64,000 nucleotides of DNA, taken from NCBI GenBank assembly GCA_900708905.1, contig CAADRB010000011.1:2009263-2073262 (forward strand). Direction: 5' to 3'. Every line of letters begins with the position of its first letter. The stretch's first letter is position 1. This DNA is from Hymenolepis diminuta (taxonomy: Eukaryota > Platyhelminthes > Cestoda > Cyclophyllidea > Hymenolepididae). The notes below the pieces were generated by a model. That model was not told where the DNA came from. It made no database searches and saw only the letters and a list, made by a program, of their open reading frames with translations. A program made the position numbers and the translations under genes. Shown piece by piece: positions 24,828 through 35,389 of this stretch.

Positions 24828-25251
24828 ATGCTGAATTTTATTGCGGCTAACGAAACTGCTGCGGTTTTAGAGGTTATTAAAGATCCCTCCAACAAAGTTC
24901 TTGAATGTAATTTCTACACTGAACATAGCCTATATTTTTCAATTAAAGGTATACCCGATATTTCCTTTTTTCTAGTTATTCCTGTAAGTTGATATAGTTA
25001 ACTGATTAAAAGTATTTCAGGTTGGTTATCCATATGAGAGGCTGGAGATTTGTCAAATTAGCAACGGCACCACTGTTGGTGTCGCCAAAAAAAGTATCTT
25101 TAATATAACTGATACAGTTCTGATGATAATGATGACTGTTTGCATTGAATTCAAGAAACCAATACCAAGTTTGGCGTTGAAACTTAATTTTGACTTGTAT
25201 TTGAAATGGATGTTTGATTTAATCAATTTTGGTGCGTTAAAATCTCAATAA
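24828..25251 (+). CDS. small two-exon gene, paralogue A (128 aa), function unknown
   Basis: Exon 1 is 24828-24983 and exon 2 is 25021-25251. They are separated by a 37-nt intron that begins GTAAGT, ends TTTCAG and carries a branch-like CTGAT. The spliced frame is open for 128 codons. It aligns without gaps over all 52 exon-1 codons with the paralogue at 30.76 kb and shares about half its residues. Conserved landmarks are VL-V--DPSN, KG-P-ISF, ICQ-(L/I)-NG, DTVLMI and EFKKP-P. There is no signal peptide, membrane segment or known catalytic motif. The ISF-L-IP--YP core faintly recalls RWD/UBC-like folds; this is only a suggestion. The stop codon overlaps an AATAAA signal (25247-25252). A frame conserved alongside diverged neutral sequence suggests a working protein. 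Confidence 0.6.
24984..25020 (+). other. 37-nt mini-intron of paralogue A
   Basis: GTAAGT donor, CTGATTAA branch-like sequence and TATTTCAG acceptor in 37 nt, in phase 0. The paralogue at 30.76 kb has a 39-nt intron at the same codon boundary and the pseudogene a 37-nt one, so the position is ancestral to the family. Introns this short exist in flatworms among others. Confidence 0.65.
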
Positions 25252-25734
25252 AACTGAATGTGTTATAAAAAGAATTGTGGTACCCATCTGTTTTATTCTT
25301 CTTATTTTGATACACAACTAGTTTAATCCAGCTGATCAAAAATTGCGATTTGGACTAGAGGTACTGGGTGGGGTGGGATAAACCACAACGCTACTGGTGC
25401 ATATTTATTAGCAGTATGACCTGTAGCACACATTGAACTATTAGTCTTAAAGCTATTATCATATGTGACTGATCTGGTTGTGAGGTTTAGTATTATTATT
25501 ACATAAAACTGGTAAAAGTATCATGTATGACTGAGTTTCATTTAGTTTTAAAAAATCGTTACTTGTGAGGTGTTTTTTTCATTGTCATGATAGATGGTTG
25601 GTGGCAATTTATGCCATTTTAACTTAACAGATTCTCTAGAATGCACCTTGGGCGAAATATTATTAATTGTAATCATTAAAAAGAATTCTAAACTATGATT
25701 TCGACAGAAGTCATTGAAACATATATTTGTTTTG

Positions 25735-25990
25735 GTTTGTGGTTCTCCCACAGAGTAACTCACAAAGGACACAAAGCCACACAACTCTCTCATTGTAGCA
25801 CTATCTAGCACAGTCTGAATTCCATTTGCTCAGTGCTAACGCGTTTCCTCTTTTCTCCTTATCCCTACTCCTTCCTCCGCCCCTCCATCTTCTCATTCCT
25901 TTCAAGTTGTTCAGTATACACGTAGTACCATTTAACTCTTGGTATTCCCAGTTGGAAAAGGCTGTTGTGTATTTTTAGTCTGAAGAATGA
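25735..25990 (+). repeat. dispersed repeat family R1, copy 2
   Basis: CCACAGAGTAACTCACAAAG near 25750, a pyrimidine-rich middle, then GGAAAAGGCTGTTG at 25954-25967, in the same order and spacing as 21.20-21.46 kb. The minus-strand open frame at 25548-25811 overlaps its 5' end and is not a gene. Confidence 0.55.
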
Positions 25991-26379
25991 CTCGCTTCCC
26001 TCTCATCTCCTCTCTCCATCATTTCTCTTACTTGCATGAATACCCCTTGTCGTTTATCCAATATTCTCTGGCCTACACAGCTCTTTGTGCTCTACTTTTG
26101 CGGACTACTGCTTGTTAACTCCTTCATTTTTGTTGCTCTAACCTCAGCAATAAAATAGTAAAACTGTTCGTTTTGTAAGGGGGTTTCTAAATTTAATTTA
26201 GTCGAAGTTTTACGGTAGCTTAACTGTCAGGTTCACAGCTACGTTCAACTAGTCGAACGACCGATAAAAAACATAGTGCAAGATTAAATAGATATAAGCC
26301 CTCAAACACGTTATTGCTAAAGAATTAAAAGTTGACTAATTAGTAATGTCAGCCCAGTACGGAATCGAGTACGCCAGCA

Positions 26380-26612
26380 CAATGACTAGCATGAGTGCTA
26401 GCAGTTGGTTAGAATATGAAATATACTCACCCAATACTCCATGCTGTTTGGGAGAAAACTGTGGTTATTGTGCCAAGATCGGTCGCACCCTCTCACTTTT
26501 GCATCTTTAATGCCTCTTGAAACCCACTTCTAATTTTTATATATCTTATCTACTTTTTGACTATTCATTTTGCTTGCCTAATCTATGATGAAAACCTATC
26601 GAGACCACTCTT
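26380..26612 (+). repeat. dispersed repeat family R3, copy 1
   Basis: Landmarks AGTTGGTTAGA, GAAAACTGTGGTTATTG, CGCACCCTCTC, TTTAATGCCTCTTGA and ATATATCTTATCTACTTTTT recur in the same order at 38.36-38.58 kb and, in part, at 32.36-32.49 kb. The block ends AGACCACTC, matching AGACCACGC in the 38.5 kb copy. Non-coding; type unknown. Confidence 0.5.
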
Positions 26613-26925
26613 CCTACACAGATACATATTGCAATAAAAACCTTAATATAAAGAGAAGAGTTAGCTTGAATAGTCGAGAGCTTGAGTTCGTGGAAAAAAG
26701 AAAGAAGATTTATGATATGTCCAAATCAATCATCATTGATAAAACACATTTGTTATAACAAAATTACCAACAATAGATATTAAATTATGGTCTATAGACT
26801 TTTGTTATGATATTTCAAATAAATAAATATCATTTAATAAAGTTAAAATCAAATTTGTAAAAAATTTTCTATCTGGATGCATAAACTTAATTTATCATTG
26901 CATATAAAGCATTCGTAATTTCGAA

Positions 26926-27300
26926 ATGTCTAATCCTGTTTCAGTTCGTAAAAGGAATGTGGATTTAGAAGTCATTCAACAATCATCTAATGCAAATATC
27001 ATTCATGTCTTTATCTTTCAGTCAAATGTAGCCTCAATTTCGCATTTTTATCTTATTTCTGTAAGTTGGTATTTTTAACTCACTAAAATTGGTCCAGATT
27101 GATTATCTTGCCCATAAACCAACGATTTATCACTTTTGTAATGTTACTCCACAGAGCGAAATTCTTATAATTTAACTGATACAGTTATATTGTTAACGGG
27201 AGTAATTTCCTACTAATTTGAGGTACAAATGACAAATGTAGTGATTAAGCTTAGTGTTGAGTTACACCATGAATGGCTATTTGATTTTGGCTATCGGGTT
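26926..27300 (+). pseudogene. small two-exon gene family, paralogue B (dead)
   Basis: The start context and exon 1 resemble the other two copies at nucleotide level (MSNPVSVRK..., GTCTTTATCTTTCAGT). Exon 1 (26926-27060) is 21 nt shorter, and its later part is out of register with the family frame. A 37-nt intron follows (27061-27097, GTAAGT...CCAG). Exon 2 meets TAA after 25 codons, although the family sequence AACTGATACAGTT and the ending GGCTATTTGATTTTGG persist. It keeps the intron, so it arose by DNA duplication rather than retroposition. Non-functional as read. Confidence 0.65.
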
Positions 27301-27309
27301 ATCTAAAAA

Positions 27310-30300
27310 TAAAATTGGTGGTGGTTTGTTTTAATAAAATATATAATATGGTCGATGAATATTACGTTTAAATCCATTTGGCCACAAAATACGATTTAGA
27401 CAGAGGAATATTATTCCATATAAAATTTACTGAGAGGAAGGAAAAGTACAAGTTAATGTTTTAGATTTTGAACGAAAAAATTTTTACCTTGGTTAAGTTC
27501 CGATTGGTACATCTGTCACATCTTGGAATATCTTAGAGACCTTTTAATTTGGTGCTTAAATTTCGGTATACTTCTGAATACAAAAGCTACCACGTATATT
27601 CCAAATGGTCAATACACCTGTCAAGGCACATAGTACTTCCTTCTCCTAACTTTGATGACCATAGTATTAAACCACTAACCGAAAAGCTGGGGTAGGTATG
27701 AACTCAATTTCAGTATCGCTAATTTGCCAATCCCGACCTACCCAAAGTTAAAATGCGAGAGAGTTATTGAATATGTCTCATTGGGTTAGTGCAGAAAGGG
27801 ATTGTGTTTGGGGTCTGTTTCACTCAGTTTTAGCGGACAGCTCATAAACAAAGTGGGAAGGAGGGGGAGGGGTTATAGAACACACTCCGTCTTTAATTTA
27901 AGACAGGATAATTTCTCAAAACTCCGCAGATATAATGAGTGAGACTTCATATCCGACAAATTTGGGTCTAAATATTAACGACGGAGATCAGGAAGTGCTT
28001 TAAAGCTATTTCAGCTGCAGACCTATGAAATATTACGGGGTAAATTATTACGTTTAACGATAGGATATTTAAAAAACCTCATTTAGGCCATTTTATCTGA
28101 AAATGGATGAAGTGGCCATTTATTTCATTATTATCTGTTTGATAAAAGAGGATTGAAAAGCATTTACGCTGTTTTTGAAAATGTCAAAACGCCCGGAGAG
28201 AACGTCAACAAACAAAGCTCAATGCACATTCGTGGGATGAGGAATTCATATCCTCGAAGGTCTCATCAGAGTTATATCAGACTAAACACTATCAAGGCCG
28301 TGATGGCCCGAATTTCCAAATAAGCCATCATTAATGGACGTCTTACAGATGTTCGGAACTAAAATGAAAAGGCCTGAAATCTATAAGATATATGAAAGAT
28401 GGAAGTGTTGACCAAGGGGCAAAAAGTGTACAGAGGGTGGGAGGAGGCGGCCGCAATGACCACACTCCTCTGACTCAAAAGGGACATAAAGATAGGTGCA
28501 TCTCTTGATCTAACCAACGGCCTTCTCTCATGAGTTAGCAATTTGTTTAAAGGCAAACGCGTCTGTAATAGCTCATGGTTACTAGCCTAATCCAAATATC
28601 ACAATGCTCGATAGCTTACAACCCCACTACAGATGGTGAGTTGACCTTTAATAGTCAGTTGCGCTCTCCCTAATAAATAGCCTTTTTTATTTGTATTATT
28701 ACCCATGATATTAAAAAATGTTTTGCCAGCTTTAACTGTGGAAAGCAACTGAAATCGGCTAAAAGAGAGCCTAGTAAATGTTTTTCTGTTTATGTTGACG
28801 TATTTGAATTAATTTTTTTCACAAACGAGCATCAGCGTTTACTTGTGCCTTCGTTATTGTATTTCAAAAGCCTGTTCTAAATAAACATCAGAAGAAAGTT
28901 TACAACTCAAATTAAACAATTTTACGGACTGAGTGTAGGTTAAATCCCCATCTTTATAGATGAATAGCCATCCTTGCTTTTGATGGCTGGTTATAACATT
29001 TTAATTTAACATTTTTGTAACCCTCAGCAGAGCAAAATTGTTTCAACTTTTCATTTTCGGAGGGCAAACTAAAATGAATTAACAACAGCAAAAATGACAA
29101 AGGGGAGGGAATCGAAAAGATGTTGCGAGTAAAATCAAAATCTTTTTTCATTTGATTCTTGGATTCAACTTATAAAATATTTACTTAAACTGTAATTAAC
29201 GTTCCGGAATTCAAATTTCTAGATTCGTCACCTGCGTTACTGAACAAATCCTGCCCGCGATATTTACTGGCCGTTTAATTACGATAGTCGATCTTTCCAT
29301 CTCAATTAACTTTTTTTCAAAGACTGAGAAATCAGAATGATTTTACATTATATTAAGCGACTTACACGATAAAAATACAGCAGAGCTGAAGTGGTCAAAC
29401 TATTTCTTCTAAAGGTCAAGAGACTAGTGTATTGTTGCGAGCCATGCCTTTAGCACCTGAGTTCAATCAAGATGAGCTCTAATAATAATAACTCCGAAAG
29501 AAAAATTTACAATCGTAAAACCGATCGATCATTATTCAAATTGTGGCTGGTAAGTTTTGCTGTTTCGCAACACTGTGGATTCCATTTATGGTACAAGAAA
29601 GATGAAATGGTTCAAAGATTCTATAGTTGCTCCATATAACACAGACAATCGACTCTCAATACCGTTTAGATTTATGAATCTCAGTAAAAGTAAGAACAAC
29701 TGCGTTGACTCATGTCGGCTCTGTCCTAACTGCCACATGACGACTATTCATCGGCAATTCGTTGGACTAGCAACTGACTCCTTAAAATCAATTCCGTCCA
29801 TCATAACAGTACTTCTCTATCACCCCTTCACTTACACATGCTTTGCATTGGTGCTATGTTCTCGGTCTTTCTGTATCTCGGTCCTATCTCTCACTCACTT
29901 GACTTTTCTTTTTTTTCTCTCTCATATTCCTGTTGTTTAAGTAAACTTAGTCATATAGAAGGCATCTGTCTCGTAGTTAACTAGCTGTAATATCAATAAA
30001 TAGAAACATACTCATTTGAGACGCTTAAATTAAGAAGTAATTTCGATTTAAATTTTCATGAGTTGCATATGATTGTCACTTTCTACGGCATCTAAATCAA
30101 TTTTGTTTGAAAGCTTTCAAATATGGAAACGGCATGATCTTGCCTTCACGTCTACGAGGCTCCTAAGGCGAGTGAAGTGATCGTCAGGCCATTTCAGCTC
30201 CCTAACCTCTGGAGGTATATTCCCACACTACCCTTTGACTATTTCAACGGCATACGTAATGTAAAGTCCGGTGTAATCTTATCCCCGGAGCAATTGCAAC

Positions 30301-30755
30301 GACCTCGTTTCTACTATACATCCACTTTGCCCTGTTCTTTCTAACTCTTACTGCCCAAATCATACAGTCAGGTCCCCATTTTATAGATCCTCCCACTAGC
30401 TTATATCCACGGCATATCCATTCCCTCCTGGATTAATATCACTTCCCTCTTTCTCTCTCGTTTACCCCTAATTACTCGTTTGGCTTCATTTTACACTTTG
30501 TAGCTCCATGTCAAGCGATCGGTACTTATCCTTCAGAAGATGAAAAAACAGAAAAATGGAAAATTCAGAATCCTGCTTCTTAAAATATATTTAAATAAAC
30601 TCTACTTCGTGTAGATTTTAAATTTTACTTTGATGGATTTTGTCAAGTTTCCTCATACGATTACTTGTCAGGTTTCAAACTTTAGGTTAAAATCGTACAA
30701 GATTCATGTCCTTGAAACATCAATATAAATCATATTTACCTACAAATTATTCATA
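27310..30755. other. gene-free stretch between paralogues B and C
   Basis: No supported exon. The open frames at 28359-28556 (minus), 28954-29151 (minus) and 29557-29940 (plus, no ATG start, pyrimidine-tract end) have no recognisable features. Positions 29192-29245 read in reverse resemble the R2 flank at 55.49-55.54 kb (GACGAATC-GAAATTTGAATT). 29.8-30.5 kb is pyrimidine-rich and may hold decayed R1-type repeat. Confidence 0.4.
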
Positions 30756-30763
30756 ATTTCTAG

Positions 30764-31198
30764 ATGCCTAACTCTGCTTCGAAGTGCGAAATTGTTCTCG
30801 TTTTGGACGTCGTTAGAGATCCTTCCAATGAAATTGTAGAATGTCATTATTATTCTGAAAATTGCCTTTATCTTTCAGTTAAAGGAAGACCCGAAATTTC
30901 TTTTTTGCTGCACATTCCTGTAAGTTTATATATTTTAAACTGACTAATAGTGCTTCAGATTACGTATCCTGTTCAGGAATTGACAATTTGTCAACTCACC
31001 AACGGTATTGCTCTTGGTGATGTGATAAAAAGTCCTTTAAACATAATTGATACAGTTTTGATGATAATAGCAATCGTTTCCAACGAATTCAAGAAACCAA
31101 TGCCAAATTCAGCAGCCAAACTTAATCCTGAACTTTACCAACAGTGGTTATTTGACTTTAACAATGTTGCTCATTTCAAATCCAGTTTAAGCTGGTGA
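30764..31198 (+). CDS. small two-exon gene, paralogue C (131 aa), function unknown
   Basis: Exon 1 is 30764-30919 (52 codons), the intron 30920-30958 (39 nt, GTAAGT to GCTTCAG, branch-like CTGAC) and exon 2 is 30959-31198. Spliced, it gives 131 aa with no internal stop. It matches paralogue A across its whole length. The shared core includes DPSN, EC--Y-E--LY-S-KG-P, ISF-L-IP, YP---L-ICQ, DTVLMI, EFKKP and KLN--LY--W-FD. The C-terminus adds SSLSW. No secretion signal, clear transmembrane helix or known motif is present. An ATG inside the intron could initiate a shorter frame, but homology supports the spliced form. With copies A and B it forms a same-orientation cluster. An RWD-like fold is possible from ISFLLHIP--YP, unproven. 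Confidence 0.62.
30920..30958 (+). other. 39-nt mini-intron of paralogue C
   Basis: GTAAGT donor, AACTGACTAATAG branch region and GCTTCAG acceptor, phase 0, at the position homologous to paralogue A. The two introns differ by 2 nt in length while the exon-1 lengths are identical. Confidence 0.65.
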
Positions 31199-31199
31199 T

Positions 31200-32355
31200 A
31201 TTTTACTAAATAAGTGGTTTTTTCTTCTCTTTAGCTTACATCGTTTCAATTTGGTTTTGACCATTCGATTAAGTTGTGAAAAAACAGTTGTAAAGCGTAC
31301 ACATTAAAATGTAATGTGTTGGAGGGTGAAAAGATATTTGAAATGCGGAAGGTGACATTTCGGTCCAAAAAGAAAAACTTGTGAATAGTCGGGGTTTAAA
31401 TTGGTATCCTTGAGATTTTCATGGCTCAAGATATTTGAGAAAATTCAGTTCATTTGGAAAGTAGTTGGATAATATTTGCGTCAGATTTCCGTTTTATCAT
31501 TTTGGTATAGTCCATATTAATTTTGTTTTAAAGTTTGGGTAGTGGTACCACTTCTATTTTAACAGTTACAGCATAGATTTTTTAAAATAAAGAGTCGTCT
31601 AGATTGCTTGGACTTAAAATTGATAGACGTAGAATTGAATATTTACGAGGCTTAAGTAGATTCGAAAAATGTTCCTCTTCTTTTTTACTTTTGTTCCTAC
31701 CTGCTTGTACCTGGAAAAGAACTTTCTCACTGCTACAACATTAGCAAACCAGATATCTGTCAGATCAGTATTCAGTATTATGGCCACCGGTCGAAGATCT
31801 ACAGATGATTCTGAACGCCCCTGGAGCGTGAAGCGGGAAGGTATTTATAAGGGAAGAGATTAATATATAATGGACATAAATCTATAAGATGTGTGAAATA
31901 TAGTTTTACGGTTAAAAAGCATAATGGGTAGTAGCAGACAGCCGTTTTCTATCATGTCCGCCTAGCTCCACCATGTGCGATAGCGGCCGATGAATTTGTA
32001 GTCTGATCAAGTCGATGACCACATTAAGCTTCCAGTTCGGCTTCCCCACCGATCTACTCTGAGTTCAGAGGTGCAATTCAGTTTGGTATAGCCAGATTAT
32101 GACTCTAAAAGGCTTGTAGTTTCTACCAGTATGTTGATCGCTATCCGAACCTCTTTAGGTTTCGTCTACTTTGATGGGCCAATTGATGATTAGGAGATCT
32201 GTATACTATTACGAGCTTGTTAAAAATAGGCCCGCAATCTATCTAGTCAAAACACGCACGCGCGTGCACGAAGAGTAAACCGATGAAGAATTCGAACTGT
32301 AGGAGCTCAGGATATATGCCGCTCTCTTAAAGTGGAGGTGTGCTTATCAAGGCAA
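31200..32355. other. gene-free stretch downstream of paralogue C
   Basis: No supported gene. The plus-strand open frame at 31669-31863 is short and featureless. An AATAAAG at about 31587 is the first strong poly(A)-like signal after paralogue C. Confidence 0.4.
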
Positions 32356-32359
32356 GGAG

Positions 32360-32490
32360 GCTGCTTCTCTCACCCTTTGTAACCTTTATGGTTCATGATC
32401 CTAATTCCCATTTATAATATATCTTATAGGTTTTACTTGCCTTATGTGTATGATGTATCTTAGAAAAGATCTGTTTAGACTGCACTTCCT
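32360..32490 (+). repeat. dispersed repeat family R3, copy 2 (partial)
   Basis: CTGCTTCTCTCACCCTTTGT, AACCTTTATG, TTCATGATCCTAATTC, ATATATCTTATAGG and ATGATGTATCTTAG align in order with 38.43-38.58 kb and 26.48-26.60 kb. Ends with CTGTTTAGACTGC, matching CAGTTCAGACCAC. Confidence 0.5.
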
Positions 32491-32699
32491 GCACTATGCC
32501 TTTTTTCGTTTTATTAAGTTTTATGTCGTTGGACCCGTTTTCTTTTAAAAACATTTTCAAACCTCATCGCATGCTCAAACAGTCGTTGAAATATCAATTA
32601 TTAGCATTATGCAACTAAGGTCTTTGAAAAAGATATCATATAATCTGGTCTCGGGCGTACTGATTCCCTAGCAAAATACGAAATGCGTCAATGGCCGTC

Positions 32700-32850
32700 G
32701 AAACTTTTTCCCACCCTCCTTTCTCGTCCAATGCACAACCGGTCCATCCCAACTCGAACTCTTCTGATTTGGGAAAGGTAATTATTATTATTCTGTTAGG
32801 CTTACCCAATTAGATTGTAAAAGCAGCTTTATTTTGGACAAGCCTGACTT
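32700..32850 (+). repeat. possible R1 repeat remnant
   Basis: CTCTTCTGATTTGGGAAAGG within a pyrimidine-rich block, followed by CTGTTAGGCTTACC, resembles the GGAAAGGCTGTT landmark split by an ATT microsatellite. Weak match only. Confidence 0.3.
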
Positions 32851-33251
32851 TAATCCCTTTGAAACACTCGATTTTATTGACTTCCTCTTGTCGTCAAGTG
32901 CATCTCGGTTGCACATCGAAATACGGATGTGAAAAATAGCTAACGGTGACCGTATCGCAAAATCAATAAAGATTATTTCCCGCTAAGATTGCTGAAGACG
33001 ACTATTGAATATTATGCACTCCCATCTAGATTCTCCACTTCTGCTTGAAAATTGAGCTAGGGAAAATATCACTAGTTGGTTAATTACAAGTTTATTCCTA
33101 TCCGATTAGTAAATTAATACTACTTTTATTAATAAACAGACATATACTCGCCAAGTTAGAGTTAACTGTCGCTGTTATTTTCAGTTCATTTACAACCTCA
33201 AACTGAAATTTCTAAATGAAAGTTACGCGAAGTACAATCTCATTCATTTAC

Positions 33252-33414
33252 CTCGTCGACACATATCATTTGAAAGTTAGAACATCCGTTTAACATCAAT
33301 GTTCCATAAAGGACATTTACAGTATGCTCATGTGAATACAAAACCTGTTTTTTGTCATGCTTCATTTCATAAACACGGAATGGAGCTTGCTTCACAAATT
33401 TTAACATCCAGTGA
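33252..33414 (-). CDS. orphan exon candidate (54 codons), unknown gene
   Basis: On the minus strand a good acceptor (TTTTATTTTCAAG) precedes 163 nt open in one frame, and the segment ends at a weaker GTAAAT donor. The peptide has protein-like composition: HWMLKFVKQAPFRVYEM, then YSHEHTVNVLYGTLML and CVDE. The H-E-H and V-L-Y-G-T-L pattern recalls beta-rich cupin-like folds; this is speculation. It enters needing two bases from the previous exon and leaves in phase 0. No partner exon with matching phase was found nearby. It may be an internal exon of an unseen minus-strand gene, a relic, or chance. Confidence 0.28.
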
Positions 33415-35012
33415 CTTGAAAATAAAATATTTTGAATCTTTTGTTTAAGATTTAACGAAATGAAAGGAAAATTATACTGAGATTTTAGCAGAGCTAGGAA
33501 TGTAATGCAATGCAAAACACCTTGACTGAGAATTACCTAACCGTTTCATAAAATATGCAGGACATTCTTGAGAAACTGAAAGACACAAGGATGTAATTGC
33601 GCGTTCCCAGATGTATGTCACTGGACTATTTTGAGGTAAGCACGGATATCTAATTGCACGTCAGTACTTTGTGTGTCATATAACCTCTCCCCTCCTCCTA
33701 TAGTGTCTAGGCCACATAAAAAACTCTCTTTGAGACTCGACAACTTGAATATGATTGATCTCCTCCTGTCGTCAAGTTTATCTCGTTTATCTATTCAAAC
33801 TACAGGAGACGCACGACTCTAAAATTCTAAGACCTGTTCTTTCTAGGATTTCTTACACGTTAAACTTTTGACTTTTATCGATGTGGCATTCTGACCCAAC
33901 CTGCATTCAAGTGAAATTAAAATATAATATAAAAATTGGAATTTAAAGGAAAAGGTGTATCGCTACAAACCCATGCAATGCTCTTTCCTATGTGCCGTTT
34001 AGAATTCGCATTGGTTTGGGTAAAAGGAATCCCATCCTCTTGGAACATCTTATTTGTTTTATTGGCCTAAGAGTAGCCACCGTACTGACCATTTAAAATT
34101 AATCTTGATTCCTTGAAAGCCTCGCCACTTATTAAAATTTCTATGCCTATTAATTTTTTACTCACATTTACGTTGAGTAGTTATTCAAATTAACGTCACA
34201 GTTGAATGGCTTCCTAGTGGATATTAATTGGGTTTCTCTGTTTTAAATTACTATCTCAATGAGAAGCAAGAGTCTTCCTATACTAGCAAGAGCCATTTTA
34301 ATAGTTTCAGCTAATAACTTCATACTGAGTCCCAAGAATCCTGATGCGATATTGGATATTTCATGAGAATATCTAGTTGTTTTTTAAGGCAGTTCAAAAA
34401 TTTTCAAACCGAACAAGCTTATCTCAATATATTAATGATTGTGCCTTCTAACCGTGTTACTAAAGTACCTTGTGTATTACGCTAGTGCGTTTCGGTTATT
34501 ATTATGAATTGATTAATTTCTCTGGTAAATATCAAGGTAGAGGTGATGAATAATTAATATATTAGCGGCCACTTTAATTAGTGCCGCGAATATCCAAGAG
34601 CTTCACCGTTAGTGCAATTTGACGGTTAATTCATTCATTATTAAATTAATTTTGGAATAAAGTTTGGGGATTATATCATCAAGCCTAACGTGGTATGTGG
34701 TCTCAAACCATTTCAAACTCGAGTCCATAGTCTGTAGAATGGAATCACCTTGTGGGATACTAACATTCTTTGACTGTTTTAAGACTTCGACCTACGTTCA
34801 CACAAGAAAGAATTTCAACAAAATCTAAATCAGATTTACACATTAGGATAAAAAACGTGTCTGTCTGAAAATCAAGGTCGGTGTTTGGAAGCCTGAAGTG
34901 ATTAAAAGCGTCTGAACATCATATAGGTAAAAATATTTAAAACCTTTGCTTGCAACACTGTTGGTTTTCGCCTAGAGGTTTGTTTTGGCACCAAGAGTAG
35001 TAATTTTAAGCT

Positions 35013-35381
35013 ATGCCAAACAATAACTTACCTGTCATTAAAAAATATCCGTATGATTATGAAGAATGGAACGACAGACCGAAAAGTATTCAAACATACA
35101 AAGGTGAGTGAAAGCGAGCATCTTGACACAACGGTCATTACTCTCTCCTAGTATATCTGGGGTTGAAGCCTCCCATTGTCCACCATGCGCCCATGTTATC
35201 TACCACCTTCCATACTGAAGGACAACATTACTACCTAAACCTACTTCAGATTTTTCTGCGGCATGTTCCTGGTAGTGTATCACTTTTCCATAGAATGGAA
35301 ATCAAGTTTAGCATCTTGTTGTCAAGACCGTCCATGTACCTTTTTAAGCAGCTGCAACAGATGCCATATACTAAGATCTGA
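35013..35381 (+). CDS. candidate two-exon gene (106 aa), unknown function
   Basis: ATG at 35013 opens MPNNNLPVIKKYPYDYEEW, ending at a GTGAGT donor after 35103. A 48-nt intron with a CTCTCTCCTAG acceptor ends at 35151. The frame then stays open to TGA at 35379-35381, reading YLGLKPPIVHHAPML, TEGQHYYLNLLQIF and LFKQLQQMPY. Both splice sites are strong and in phase, the intron is short like those of the 24.8-31.2 kb family, and the composition is protein-like. There is no homology to that family and no known domain or signal peptide. A second exon without a canonical poly(A) signal close by leaves room for further exons or for chance. Confidence 0.38.
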
Positions 35382-35389
35382 TCTAGTCA

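Noticed and set aside
29557..29940. 127-codon plus-strand open frame
   Set aside because: It has no ATG start; the second half is a pyrimidine tract translated as Leu/Ser/Phe. No splice signals or domain.
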